Part shown: in pieces, positions 34,929 to 42,739 of the stretch | How the letters are laid out: every line of letters begins with the position of its first letter | Position numbering within the stretch: position 1 is the stretch's first letter | Notes under the pieces: generated by a model | What the model was told of the DNA's origin: nothing | The model's input: only the letters and a program-made list of their open reading frames with translations | Database searches by the model: none | Program-made: the position numbers and the translations under genes | Origin: Aporhodopirellula aestuarii | Lineage (GTDB): Bacteria > Planctomycetota > Planctomycetia > Pirellulales > Pirellulaceae | Assembly (NCBI RefSeq): GCF_023701485.1 | Contig: NZ_JAMQBK010000096.1 | Span: forward strand, 1-64,000 | Length of the DNA: 64,000 bases | Reading direction: 5' to 3'

Positions 34929-35897
34929 TCATGACCAGACATCATTACCAAGTCGGTAAACCCTACGCGGCCAAATTGATTCGCGTCGCAATCCGCCCGA
35001 TCGAGAACGACCTAAGTCTGTCGGTTCATCTATTGCGGTTGGAATTCGCGGTGTACCGGATGGCCCATCATCACGAAGCCAGCCAAACGGGCGATCGTGT
35101 GGTTTTGTTGCTGCTTGGTTGACTTTGTGTTGCAGTTCCTTGTCCGACCAAGGAGGGTTGCAGATTGGGTTGTAGTGCTCAGTCAGTATGGCGAGAGAAG
35201 TGGCTGGATCGAGACCAAAGCCGTGAACCAGTGCAGTTGCCGCAGCATAAGTCTGCGAGTGACCGCCACTGCCGGCGATCGCGGGCGGCATCGCGTTGAT
35301 ATAGGCGATTGCCCGCGATTCCACGTCGTTGCCTACACGCAGCGACTGTGGCGGCAACACAGCGGTTTGTTGCGGCGGTTTCGCCGTTCCACGTTGACAG
35401 ATGACTGCATCCGCCAACGCTTTGACGCATGCGGCCAGCATGAGCGAGGGAACGGCGGACGGTTCGCCGTCGAGCGTTTCGTACGTTTCGCCGTCGGGAT
35501 GAACACTTGGACCAACGACGGTTTGCGTTCCGGTTGAACGCAATTCGACGATCATCGAGCCATCGCTCGGATCGGTATGCTTTTCAGTGGTCGCACCGAT
35601 CGCGATGTACCAGCGATGGGATCGTGGGGCTGACCTTCGTCCGGTGATCGCTGGCGTTGGTGGCAGATAACTGTCAGCCAATTCGATAGCTTCGGGACAA
35701 TCGAGATCAACGTCGACGAGCCAACCAGACGGCTCGCCAAGGATGATTCCGATATTGCCTTGATCGGGAAAGACCTCCGGGTTCAATCGAAGATTCGTCC
35801 AGTCACGTCGTGCCGGTGACTTCGATCGCGGGCGCAGCGGCACGCAGTACCAGCCACGCTGGCGATAGTTTGTGACTTGCTCCCGCACATCGGCCAT
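34929..35897 (-). CDS. Bifunctional primase-polymerase (AEP) domain protein
   Basis: This encodes 322 residues from ATG 35897, overlapping the preceding stop by one base (TGATG). Residues about 1-165 form a prim-pol domain: GWYCVPLRPRSKSPAR at the start, the catalytic VDVDLD near 60, SHRWY near 95 and a histidine-containing VVGPSVHPDGETYE. Residues about 200-285 resemble the primase C-terminal helical part. No fused helicase is present, so it is shorter than typical phage or plasmid prim-pol/D5 proteins. It would start DNA chains for a mobile element. Confidence 0.82.
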   Translation of the reverse strand: MADVREQVTNYRQRGWYCVPLRPRSKSPARRDWTNLRLNPEVFPDQGNIGIILGEPSGWLVDVDLDCPEAIELADSYLPPTPAITGRRSAPRSHRWYIAIGATTEKHTDPSDGSMIVELRSTGTQTVVGPSVHPDGETYETLDGEPSAVPSLMLAACVKALADAVICQRGTAKPPQQTAVLPPQSLRVGNDVESRAIAYINAMPPAIAGSGGHSQTYAAATALVHGFGLDPATSLAILTEHYNPICNPPWSDKELQHKVNQAATKPHDRPFGWLRDDGPSGTPRIPTAIDEPTDLGRSRSGGLRRESIWPRRVYRLGNDVWS

Positions 35898-36157
35898 CAA
35901 AAGGGTGCCTCTTCCAATGCTGCGTTTGGAATCTCGCCGATCGACTGTTTGATGATGCGGTCGTATTTCTGGCCGGCGATCGAGCGGACCGTCAGTGTTT
36001 CGGTCGCCGCGAGTAAACCTGATTCGGCGATATCAATCGCTTCTTCGGCGTTCGTTGGACAAGGATCTTGCTGCACACGAACAGGATGTTGAGTCGGCTC
36101 ATGGCTAGCTGTTCTGTTTTTCGGACCACGACAGAACAAAGTTCTCCTGCGTTTCAT
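35897..36157 (-). CDS. Small hypothetical protein coupled to the primase-polymerase
   Basis: This encodes up to 86 residues; a later GTG would give about 58 residues starting before PCPTNAEEAIDIAESG. The helical core continues LTVRSIAGQKYDRIIKQSIGE and ends NAALEEAPF. It has no known family. The stop overlaps the primase start by one base, so it is probably real. The longer start overlaps the tyrosine phosphatase gene by 53 bp, which favours the shorter version. Confidence 0.5.
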   Translation of the reverse strand: MKRRRTLFCRGPKNRTASHEPTQHPVRVQQDPCPTNAEEAIDIAESGLLAATETLTVRSIAGQKYDRIIKQSIGEIPNAALEEAPF

Positions 36158-36671
36158 TTTCCGGAGCTTTCCAACTCGCTCGTTCCACGTCTGCTTGTCG
36201 CAATTGGGTCAGCAAGCCCAGTACGATCTCGGGCGACGCGAGACCATGTCTTTGGAGCCAGCAACAAATTGTCGAACCCGTTCGCCCCATGCCGCCGAAG
36301 CAGTGAACATAGACGGGACGATTGGCGGCCATCGAAAGGTCGATCGCATCCAGAATGCTTCGCATCCGATCGACCGAGGTTGTGCCGCCGTCGGGAATCG
36401 GAAAACGAAGATGGGCGATTCGATCGTTTTGCTGGTCCGCGAGTCGGCGGAGTTCGTCGTCATAGCGAACGAAGGGGATGCCGCAATTATTCGTCTCGTT
36501 TTCTTCTTGCAAATTGATGAACGTCCGCATGCCAGCGTCATACAGCGACTTGATCCGCTGGCGATGATCGGTTGGATCCGCGCGACCTGGGTAAGCGCCT
36601 GCAAGCAACAGTTCGTCAACAACCCAATACGTCCGGTTACACGGCGTCGGCTTGGATGGGTGGGTGAACAT
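36105..36671 (-). CDS. Dual-specificity/tyrosine phosphatase-like protein
   Basis: This encodes 188 residues from ATG 36671 (MFTHPSKPTPCNRTYWV). The active-site loop HCFGGMGRTGS gives the Cys-x5-Arg signature near residue 125, preceded by a general-acid candidate Asp in PIPDGGTTS. It is a cytoplasmic CDC14/DSP-like phosphatase, found in many phages and planctomycetes. It may remove phosphate from proteins or from small phosphoesters such as ADP-ribose phosphate. It is divergent from the macro-like gene at 36755. Confidence 0.82.
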   Translation of the reverse strand: MFTHPSKPTPCNRTYWVVDELLLAGAYPGRADPTDHRQRIKSLYDAGMRTFINLQEENETNNCGIPFVRYDDELRRLADQQNDRIAHLRFPIPDGGTTSVDRMRSILDAIDLSMAANRPVYVHCFGGMGRTGSTICCWLQRHGLASPEIVLGLLTQLRQADVERASWKAPENETQENFVLSWSEKQNS

Positions 36672-36754
36672 GAGGGGGATACTCAATCGAAGTCTCCAAT
36701 GGAGCGAGGTAGACTGACAAGCCTTCACGCGGCCAGATAGAAAAGGAAAACGTC

Positions 36755-37753
36755 ATGACTTGGTTCACAAAGCTTACCGGAATCGAGGAAGAATCGCCTG
36801 AGCAGGTTCGCCGAGAATTATCCATCGAAGGCGACCAGATCGTTTGCCCCAACGGAAAACGGTTTGCGTTTGGACGTTTGGAAACACCGAAGCTGTCGGA
36901 ACTTCGCCAAACCGTTTCGCAACTTGACGTTCCGGCGAATCCATCGACGATTCGCGAACACGTTGGCGACGTTCGCCAGTTGCACGCGGACTCGGCCAAT
37001 GTGGGCGATCTGTTTCAAGTCGCGTCACAATTCAACCTGTTGGAAATGACCGGTCCATCGGTCACGCCCGAACGAGGCGTCGGCATCTATGAAAACGACC
37101 CAACGCAAGGCCCGGCATGCGCAATCGCGTGCGGAGCCGGCACGATCTATCGCAACTACTTTGCACCGGTCGGCGATCGCATCGGCCAATCCGCTGACCA
37201 CCAAATCGACTGCTCCGCCGACCTCGGACAAAAACTCGGCAACCAAGACGGCCAGCTTTGGCAGATGCAAAACGGCTATCTCTTCCCGTCCGATGATGGC
37301 CTTCGCCGCATCACGGACCATCTGCAATCGGCAAGCGAACCAGAACGCGACGAACTTCGCGGCGAGTTGCGGATCGGCCTGCAATGGCAAGCCGACGTGA
37401 CGCTACCACATTCCGAACATCGCGTCAGCCAAGCATACTGTTCAGCGTTGCCGGTCGCCTACGGTCGCCAGCGAGTCGAACTGTGGACGGACTTTGCGAA
37501 GCTAATCCTCGACGCCGCTTACGAAGCGACGCTATTGGCTGCCGTCATCAACGCGTCACGCGCCGGCGTCAACACCGTTCACCTCACACTGCTCGGCGGC
37601 GGCGTGTTTGGCAACGATGACGCTTGGATTTTGGGCGCAATCGAAAGAGCGTTCTTGAAGACGAAGTCGCATGGACTGGATGTAAGAATCGTCTCATACC
37701 GACAACCAAAGGCTGTCGTTGCTGGTCTCATCCAACGGATAAACGAAACTTGA
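36755..37753 (+). CDS. Macro-domain-like protein
   Basis: This encodes 332 residues; AAGGA lies seven bases before ATG 36755. The N-terminal 80 residues are helical. The C-terminal 230 residues resemble a divergent macro domain: GIYENDPTQGPACAIACGAG, then YRNYFAPVG, a central YCSALPVAYG, and AVINASRAGVNTVHLTLLGGGVFGN (here split as AVINASRAG and VNTVHLTLLGGGVFGN), like the phosphate-binding strand and loop that hold ADP-ribose. It could bind or hydrolyse ADP-ribose derivatives. Together with NADAR and SLOG genes it forms an NAD-related theme. Confidence 0.6.
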   Translation: MTWFTKLTGIEEESPEQVRRELSIEGDQIVCPNGKRFAFGRLETPKLSELRQTVSQLDVPANPSTIREHVGDVRQLHADSANVGDLFQVASQFNLLEMTGPSVTPERGVGIYENDPTQGPACAIACGAGTIYRNYFAPVGDRIGQSADHQIDCSADLGQKLGNQDGQLWQMQNGYLFPSDDGLRRITDHLQSASEPERDELRGELRIGLQWQADVTLPHSEHRVSQAYCSALPVAYGRQRVELWTDFAKLILDAAYEATLLAAVINASRAGVNTVHLTLLGGGVFGNDDAWILGAIERAFLKTKSHGLDVRIVSYRQPKAVVAGLIQRINET

Positions 37754-37772
37754 TTAAAGCCGCCGGGATGCG

Positions 37773-38075
37773 TCATTCGCTGCGACGGGCTCGATCCCAA
37801 ACGCTACCCACGTCGGGGGCTTCTTCGGTTGGGGCGTTCTTGCCCTTCCGCTCATCGAAGCTGATCGAGTCCAGGTACAACCGCTCAACCTTCGCCCGCG
37901 CCAAGTCTGTCGTACGAAGGAATTTCAGGCTGCTGTTGATGGTCGGTTCGTAGTTGAAGCAATGGATGTTGATCCGTTCCCCCAACCGCTCCCAGCCGTA
38001 CTCCGTGATTAGGTATTCCAGAATCGCCTTGAGCGTGACGCCATGCAGCGGATTGTTGGGCTGGGGTTGATTCAT
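37773..38075 (-). CDS. VF530/DUF2132 family DNA-binding-like protein
   Basis: This encodes 100 residues from ATG 38075 (MNQPQPNNPLHGVTLK). The family blocks HGVTLKAILEYL, YGWERLGERI, INIHCFNYEP and SSLKFLRTT-ARAKVE are all present. It is a small helical protein related to VF530 of Vibrio, proposed to bind DNA. The C-terminal 35 residues are acidic and variable. It converges with the macro-like gene with 19 bp between. Confidence 0.85.
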   Translation of the reverse strand: MNQPQPNNPLHGVTLKAILEYLITEYGWERLGERINIHCFNYEPTINSSLKFLRTTDLARAKVERLYLDSISFDERKGKNAPTEEAPDVGSVWDRARRSE

Positions 38076-38289
38076 GGCTATCTCGGGGACTCTCGAACTC
38101 TCTATCTGACGGCCGATTTTCGTTAACTGGGCTGCCCATGTTAACCCAGAGACTTCGAGAGTTTCGGTCGTCCTGTCCGGGCCAGACGGCGGGAAAAGAA
38201 TGGTTAGGCACGGTGGCCTGACCGTCCAAGACGCAGGCGAAAAACGACCCCGCTGGCCAAAGTCTCGCAAAATACGGGGGCAAACGCAA

Positions 38290-38317
38290 AAAGGCCGATG
38301 CGTGTGCATCGGCCTTT
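38290..38317 (-). terminator. Strong hairpin with T-run on the minus strand
   Basis: A perfect 12-base stem (AAAGGCCGATGC at 38290-38301, GCATCGGCCTTT at 38306-38317, loop GTGT) is followed by TTTTTG when read on the minus strand. It sits between the accessory genes and the plasmid-like region. No minus-strand gene lies directly upstream of it, so it could insulate the VF530 gene or be a relic of the junction. Confidence 0.6.
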
Positions 38318-38469
38318 GGCGTTAAATGGTGGGCAGCAGCATTTCGCTACTGTCCACGAAGGCTCCCCGAGACGTACGTCGTTCGAACAGCGGGCATTGT
38401 CGAGCTAGGTGCTTGGCAGCGTAAGAACTTACGTCAATCTGCGGACATCCAATTTTTCCCGTGGTCAGA

Positions 38470-38710
38470 CGTTTCAGACCTCCCAATCATCCCACCATCA
38501 CGACGTCGCAGACGGAAGTCAGAAATCTCGCAGCAGGAACAGGGGATCGCAACAGCACGTCGATATCAGGCCCTTCTTGATGAAGGTACCGTCCAGACGC
38601 GTGCGGAGCTTGCCCGCTATCTGGGTGTCAGTCGGGCACGTGTTACTCAGGTTCTGCGACGACTGAAAAGCGATGACGATCCGGATGAAGCGCAGCGCTC
38701 GTCGGCATAG
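38470..38710 (+). pseudogene. HTH-domain fragment without a start codon
   Basis: Reading the plus strand in the frame ending with TAG at 38708-38710 gives SQQEQGIATARRYQALLDEG, then TRAELARYLGVSRARVTQVLRRL. This is a clean helix-turn-helix as seen in ParB-like and recombinase-linked regulators of planctomycete mobile elements. The frame stays open upstream, but no ATG, GTG or TTG stands at a sensible place. It may be a decayed gene at the left edge of the plasmid-like region, or use an unusual start. Confidence 0.5.
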
Positions 38711-38788
38711 GGTGAACGACAATGTCGGGACCGCATTTGGAGATGTGGCCAACTGGAGAAACCACAAATTATGGCGTAGTCTGATCAC

Positions 38789-39967
38789 ATGGCGAAAAAG
38801 CGTTCTTCACCACCGAAATCCCCCGCGGCACTGCCTGCCGGTTTCCCGCAGCTACTCAGTGATGTCAAGCTGCGTATCCGGACGTCCCAGACGCGAGCGA
38901 TGCTCTCAGTCAATGCGGAAGTTCTCAAGCTGTATTGGGACATCGGCCAGATGATTGACCGGCGACAGCAAAAGGAGGGCTGGGGCACTTCAGTGATTCC
39001 ACGGCTTTCGGCGGAACTTCGCAACGAATTGCCCGAGCTGAAGGGCTTTTCCGAACGAAATATTAAGCGAATGCTGGCCTTTCATCGTGCCTACACTGTT
39101 CCGGATGCATTTGTGCCACAGGCTGTGGCACAAATGCCCGATGCCGAAAAAAGGCCACAAACCGTGGCACAATCTGGAGCGGATTCGCTGCTGTGGCAAA
39201 TCCCGTGGGGACACCACGTCTGGCTGCTTGAGAAAGTCAAAGACATTGAAGCCCGCCGTTGGTACATGGAGCAAACGCTCGTCAACGGCTGGAGCCGCAA
39301 TGTACTGACGACGATGATCGAGTCACAGGCTCACACAAGGGCCGGCAAAGCGGTCACAAACTTCCAAGATCAGCTGCCGTCTCCGCAATCAGACCTGGCG
39401 CGCGAGATTCTCAAAGATCCGTACGTGTTCGACTTCCTGACGCTCGAAGAACCGTTCCACGAGCGGGAGTTGGAAACGGAACTCGTCCGTCATTTGGAAA
39501 AGTTCCTGCTCGAATTGGGACAAGGCTTTGCCTTCGTCGGACGGCAATACCGTATCGACGTCGCCGACGAAGACTACTACATCGATCTGCTGTTCTATCA
39601 TCTGCGATTGCGAGCGTTTGTTGTCATTGACCTGAAGATCGGACCCTTCAAGCCCGAATATGCCGGGAAGATCAACTTCTATTGCAATGTCGTCAATGAC
39701 ACACTGCGCCATGCTGACGACCAACCAACAATCGGCCTGATCCTGTGTCAGACGAAAGACAACGTACTCGCCGAATATGCACTGACGGGAATCGACAAGC
39801 CGATTGGCGTATCGGGCTACGAATTGACTCGTTCGCTTCCCGATAGCCTGCAATCCGCGTTACCAACAGTTGAGCAGATTGAAGCAGAGCTTGCTTCAAG
39901 CCAGATTGCCAAGACGGCAAAGCCGCGCATGGCCGGAAAAAAGTCTTCGAAACGAAAAGACTCCTGA
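38789..39967 (+). CDS. DUF1016/YhcG family PD-(D/E)xK nuclease-like protein
   Basis: This encodes 392 residues. The N-terminal DUF1016 domain (about 22-190) has VLKLYWDIGQMI, FSERNIKRMLAF and the WGHHVWLLEKVKD block. The C-terminal nuclease-like domain (about 205-365) has the metal-site pattern YYIDLLFYHLRLRAFVVIDLK (written in parts: YYIDLLFYH and FVVIDLKIG). Between them lies a spacer with a short internal repeat (VAQMPDAE, TVAQSG). Family members occur in mobile islands and restriction-like loci; the exact role is not settled. AAAGCG precedes the start; the gene stands alone. Confidence 0.87.
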   Translation: MAKKRSSPPKSPAALPAGFPQLLSDVKLRIRTSQTRAMLSVNAEVLKLYWDIGQMIDRRQQKEGWGTSVIPRLSAELRNELPELKGFSERNIKRMLAFHRAYTVPDAFVPQAVAQMPDAEKRPQTVAQSGADSLLWQIPWGHHVWLLEKVKDIEARRWYMEQTLVNGWSRNVLTTMIESQAHTRAGKAVTNFQDQLPSPQSDLAREILKDPYVFDFLTLEEPFHERELETELVRHLEKFLLELGQGFAFVGRQYRIDVADEDYYIDLLFYHLRLRAFVVIDLKIGPFKPEYAGKINFYCNVVNDTLRHADDQPTIGLILCQTKDNVLAEYALTGIDKPIGVSGYELTRSLPDSLQSALPTVEQIEAELASSQIAKTAKPRMAGKKSSKRKDS

Positions 39968-40082
39968 TCGACATTCTCATCCGGTGATGATGATCGAGCA
40001 TCGGGGAAGCGCAGCGCTTTTCACTATAGAGTGAGGGCCGTGTTCATTTTGAAGTTGCTCAGTTTCGTGAGAATATCTCGTT

Positions 40083-40331
40083 ATGCCTGACGAATTTCCC
40101 CGTAAACGATCACTTGATCAGTCTGATATTGACTCGCTTCGCCAGCACATGCACGCCATCGAACGGCTCCATGCCGAGGCAGATTTTATTCGGCTGAAAT
40201 TGGCTGAGTATCGCCAGTCGGATTACGCAAGCACAGCAATTCACAACGGCGTGGCCTCGTTGCAAGACACTGCTGAATTCATACGAGAGGTAATCCAAGA
40301 ATTGACTGAACGCGAGCGTCCGACCACCTAA
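40083..40331 (+). CDS. Small helical hypothetical protein
   Basis: This encodes 82 residues, charged and almost entirely helical (SDIDSLRQHMHAIERLHAEA, TAEFIREVIQELTERER). It might be a coiled-coil or small regulator. No known family was recognised. It lies 35 bp upstream of the gene at 40367 on the same strand and is probably cotranscribed with it. Confidence 0.6.
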   Translation: MPDEFPRKRSLDQSDIDSLRQHMHAIERLHAEADFIRLKLAEYRQSDYASTAIHNGVASLQDTAEFIREVIQELTERERPTT

Positions 40332-40366
40332 TGTGCAAGCACACGACTCAACACAAGGAATAACCC

Positions 40367-40804
40367 ATGACAGTTTCACAATCTCTTGATTCGCTTACCT
40401 TGGACACCGAAACCCCCGACGAGTTTTACCTTGGCCTTGTCCGCTTTGACGTACGTGAAGCAAAGCGAATACTGGCTGCAAAGAAACGAAAACCAACTCT
40501 CTACAAGTGCGAGTTGGAACCACTGAAAAAAGAAGTTCAGCGGCCCGATCCGCCAAAGCTCGAAAATGGCAAGATCGTAGTCACCGCGGGTAGAATGGCA
40601 CTCGACTGGGATTTGATACATGCACCAGATATTGACCTAAGAGTTCCGATTTTACTCGCGAGACTTCCCGATCCACTCCGTGGAATCTGGCCGATCGACG
40701 GTTGGTATCGCATCGCAAATGCCATCGATGCGGGACTTGACTGCCTTCCGTGTTACATCCTGTCCAAGCAGGATACCGCCCGCATCATTGAGTGGCCGGA
40801 GTAG
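40367..40804 (+). CDS. ParB/Srx-like small protein
   Basis: This encodes 145 residues. The N-terminal part is basic (FDVREAKRILAAKKRKPT). The C-terminal part has DLRVPILLARLPDPLRGIWP, then IDGWYRIANAIDAGLDCLPCYIL. The latter resembles the DGxHR-x-x-A motif of ParB/sulfiredoxin-like domains, with Trp-Tyr in place of Gly/His. Such plasmid proteins bind nucleotides or DNA. GGAA lies eight bases upstream of the ATG. The tail contains a possible metal-binding Cys pair (LDCLPC). Confidence 0.6.
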   Translation: MTVSQSLDSLTLDTETPDEFYLGLVRFDVREAKRILAAKKRKPTLYKCELEPLKKEVQRPDPPKLENGKIVVTAGRMALDWDLIHAPDIDLRVPILLARLPDPLRGIWPIDGWYRIANAIDAGLDCLPCYILSKQDTARIIEWPE

Positions 40805-41172
40805 CGGTATATCTTGACGGTGATGGCCTCACGGAAGATGCCTCCCGTGTAGTGGTGAGTGGTGAGTGGTGAGTGCTCGTAGCGTTGGCAAGTCTAGCGT
40901 GACGGTCCCTATTGCGGTGCAAGGGCTGCGGGCTTCCGGCGTCGCCATCGGTTTTCATCGGCTTCGCTCTCGAAAACCGGGGACCCCGGGCCAGACTCCC
41001 ACCCACTTTCGGCACGCCCGTCACCCTTGACCGCGGGCTGCGTCACGCTGTGATTCCCACGCTCACTCGCCACGCCGAGAAAGCATTTTATCCACTTCCC
41101 CATCCACCCATGCCACGGGCACCACCATAGAGAAAAAGAACCGGCTTTTTACTTCCGATTCCCTTTTTCAAC
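40805..41172. other. Intergenic region with a heptamer tandem repeat
   Basis: This is about 370 bp without a supported gene. At 40852-40875 there are more than three copies of GTGGTGA in tandem. The rest is GC-rich (CCGGGGACCCCGGGCC near 40979) and resembles intergenic filler. The end is T-rich and leads into the small zinc-ribbon gene. Confidence 0.5.
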
Positions 41173-41337
41173 ATGTCACCAATCATTACATATCCGATCA
41201 ATTGCCTCAAGAAAATTGACGATTCGCTGCTTTCGCATAGCGATTGTTGCGGAGCAAGGCTCATCCGTGGCAAAGACGACTGCTTCGTCTGTACAGCCTG
41301 TCAACAACTGTGCTGTGAAGACCATTGGGACCGGTAG
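41173..41337 (+). CDS. Small zinc-ribbon-like protein, 54 residues
   Basis: ATG 41173 to TAG 41337 gives 54 residues. The second half is Cys-rich: DCCGARLIRGKDDCFVCTAC, then QQLCCEDHWDR. The CC, CxxC and CC-x3-H spacing fits a zinc-binding knuckle like those of small phage or plasmid proteins. A pyrimidine-rich leader without a Shine-Dalgarno motif (TTCCCTTTTTCAAC) precedes the start, as for the next three genes. A weak hairpin (GGACCG/CGGTTT) overlaps its stop and runs into TTCATTCTTTTT. Confidence 0.62.
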   Translation: MSPIITYPINCLKKIDDSLLSHSDCCGARLIRGKDDCFVCTACQQLCCEDHWDR

Positions 41338-41375
41338 CGGTTTCATTCTTTTTGTCTACTTTCCTTTCTTTTTCC

Positions 41376-41771
41376 ATGACAGCATTCCTCCCTTCAATCA
41401 TCGTCAACGGCTCCGCCTATCTCATCGATGAGGAAAACTCTCGCCTGATCGAAGCCCGCAAGCAAGAACGCATCGTGAAGCTTCCACGTCTGAAGATGCA
41501 GGAGATTCCCTACGATGCTTCGGACTCCAGCTACAGTTTCCAACCGTCGGACGACAAGCCCTTTGTCATTACCAACGGTGCGGGTGTTACCTACGGACCT
41601 CATGTCGTGCGGGCATGCCTTGCCATACTGCAACAGCTTGCCGACGAACACGACGGACTCGACTACCTGCAGGTCTTCGAAGATCCAACAAACAGAAAAC
41701 GAGATCCACTCTGGTTCATTGAGGATGGTGATGGCGGGGCAATTTCAGCCTTGCTTCCATCCGACTACTGA
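41376..41771 (+). CDS. Hypothetical protein, first long gene of the cassette-like array
   Basis: This encodes 131 residues from ATG 41376 (MTAFLPSIIVNGSAYLI), which follows a T/C-rich leader without a visible ribosome site. It has mixed alpha/beta content, with VRACLAILQQLADEHDGLDYLQVFED near the C-terminus (long helix then strand, cited in parts as VRACLAILQQL and DYLQVFED). I recognise no family. It is followed within 20 bp by a strong hairpin. Confidence 0.6.
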   Translation: MTAFLPSIIVNGSAYLIDEENSRLIEARKQERIVKLPRLKMQEIPYDASDSSYSFQPSDDKPFVITNGAGVTYGPHVVRACLAILQQLADEHDGLDYLQVFEDPTNRKRDPLWFIEDGDGGAISALLPSDY

Positions 41772-41790
41772 GTGCTTTGCCACTCTTCCG

Positions 41791-41826
41791 TCCGTGGTCG
41801 ATTCCTTGGCCACGGACGCTTTTTAA
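41791..41826 (+). terminator. Intrinsic terminator after the 41376 gene
   Basis: The stem GTCCGTGG (41791-41798) and CCACGGAC (41811-41818) is followed by GCTTTTTAA. This is a classical hairpin plus T-run on the plus strand. Confidence 0.75.
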
Positions 41827-41846
41827 TTTCCTTTCCCCTATTTGCA

Positions 41847-42254
41847 ATGGGTCAATACTTCAAAGCCGTTAACACAGACAAACAAGAATACATCTGCCCG
41901 TGGTGCATCAGTGGCGGTGCAAAGCTCTGGGAATGGGCAGCGAACCCACAAGGCTCCATCTTCACGCTTCTCCTTCGTAAGAGCGATGAAGGCGGTGGTG
42001 GAGATTTCTACGGCTACCACAAAGGCTGCGATGAAGGCGGGCCAATTACGGCCCCTGTTTCGCATATCGCCGGACGTTGGGCCGGCGATCGAGTATGCCT
42101 CCTCGGTGACTACGATTCGTCAGGGCTGTATCAGGAGCTTACCTCATTTCGCAACATCAGTCGCGAGCTTGTCGATGAGTGGAACACATTCATTGAGCTG
42201 CCCAATCGGAAGTTGAGATTCAACGCGAAGTGCAGTTGTTGGCAGCGTGAGTAA
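41847..42254 (+). CDS. Hypothetical protein of a plasmid/accessory family with Cys-x2-Cys
   Basis: This encodes 135 residues from ATG 41847 (MGQYFKAVNTDKQEYICPWC). The start MGQYFKAVN and the internal GAKLWEWA, GGGDFYGY, GRWAGDRVCLLGDYDSSG blocks mark a small recurring family of unknown function in bacteria and phages. Cysteines at CPWC and near the end (CSCW) may bind metal. Part of its C-terminus is duplicated at 42740-42844. A pyrimidine-rich leader precedes the ATG. Confidence 0.68.
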   Translation: MGQYFKAVNTDKQEYICPWCISGGAKLWEWAANPQGSIFTLLLRKSDEGGGGDFYGYHKGCDEGGPITAPVSHIAGRWAGDRVCLLGDYDSSGLYQELTSFRNISRELVDEWNTFIELPNRKLRFNAKCSCWQRE

Positions 42255-42267
42255 CGCAGAGTCTTCG

Positions 42268-42299
42268 GCCCGTTCGGAATTTTTCCTGGGCGGGCTTTT
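42268..42299 (+). terminator. Intrinsic terminator after the 41847 gene
   Basis: The stem GCCCGTTCGG (starting 42268) pairs with CCTGGGCGGGC (ending 42295), allowing G-U pairs, and is followed by TTTTC. It lies 14 bp beyond the stop. Confidence 0.72.
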
Positions 42300-42322
42300 C
42301 CCATTTCTTCCTCCCCCACCTC

Positions 42323-42661
42323 ATGTCCATCGATCTCACGAAATACCTCGAAATCACACGATTCGAATATGATCCTGAACGTCTTCAAATTCTCGACGAC
42401 GAACTGATGTTTGTTGCGGAGCTAGGACGTCCGAGTCTGATCCTTCCGAACGATTCACTAATCCATGCTCAAGGCCGCCTGATGGCGGCGGCTCCCGAAC
42501 TACGTCGCCGACTCGCAAGTCTGCAGATTCTGTACGAAAAGGAGTGCCCGGCGAACCGACGCAAAAAATTCGTCCTCGACCATACTTGGGAGTTCATCGA
42601 CGGCATTCTCGACGAGTCATTGAAGAACGCCGCCGATCCTGACACGGCTCGTACGGCGTAG
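42323..42661 (+). CDS. Hypothetical protein, next gene of the array
   Basis: This encodes 112 residues from ATG 42323 (MSIDLTKYLEITRFEYD). The protein is helical and acidic/basic mixed, with PELRRRLASLQILYEKE as a long helix. No family was recognised. The ATG follows a pyrimidine tract (TTCTTCCTCCCCCACCTC) 24 bp after the previous terminator, repeating the spacing of the preceding gene. Confidence 0.6.
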   Translation: MSIDLTKYLEITRFEYDPERLQILDDELMFVAELGRPSLILPNDSLIHAQGRLMAAAPELRRRLASLQILYEKECPANRRKKFVLDHTWEFIDGILDESLKNAADPDTARTA

Positions 42662-42672
42662 AGATTCTCGTT

Positions 42673-42705
42673 GGCGGCTCACGAAGTTCCTTTCCGTGGG
42701 CCGCC
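42673..42705 (+). terminator. Hairpin terminator after the 42323 gene
   Basis: GGCGGCTCACG (42673-42683) pairs with CGTGGGCCGCC (42695-42705) over 11 bases with one G-U pair. TCTTCTATTT follows. Confidence 0.7.
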
Positions 42706-42739
42706 TCTTCTATTTGCGTAACTTCAATTACAGAAGTGT

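Noticed and set aside
38275-38330. Possible attC-like integron site (GTTAAAT after the strong hairpin)
   Set aside because: No matching RYYYAAC core lies on the other side and the stem is too perfect for an attC; a terminator explains it.
40852-40875. CRISPR-like repeats
   Set aside because: This is a simple GTGGTGA tandem run without spacers.
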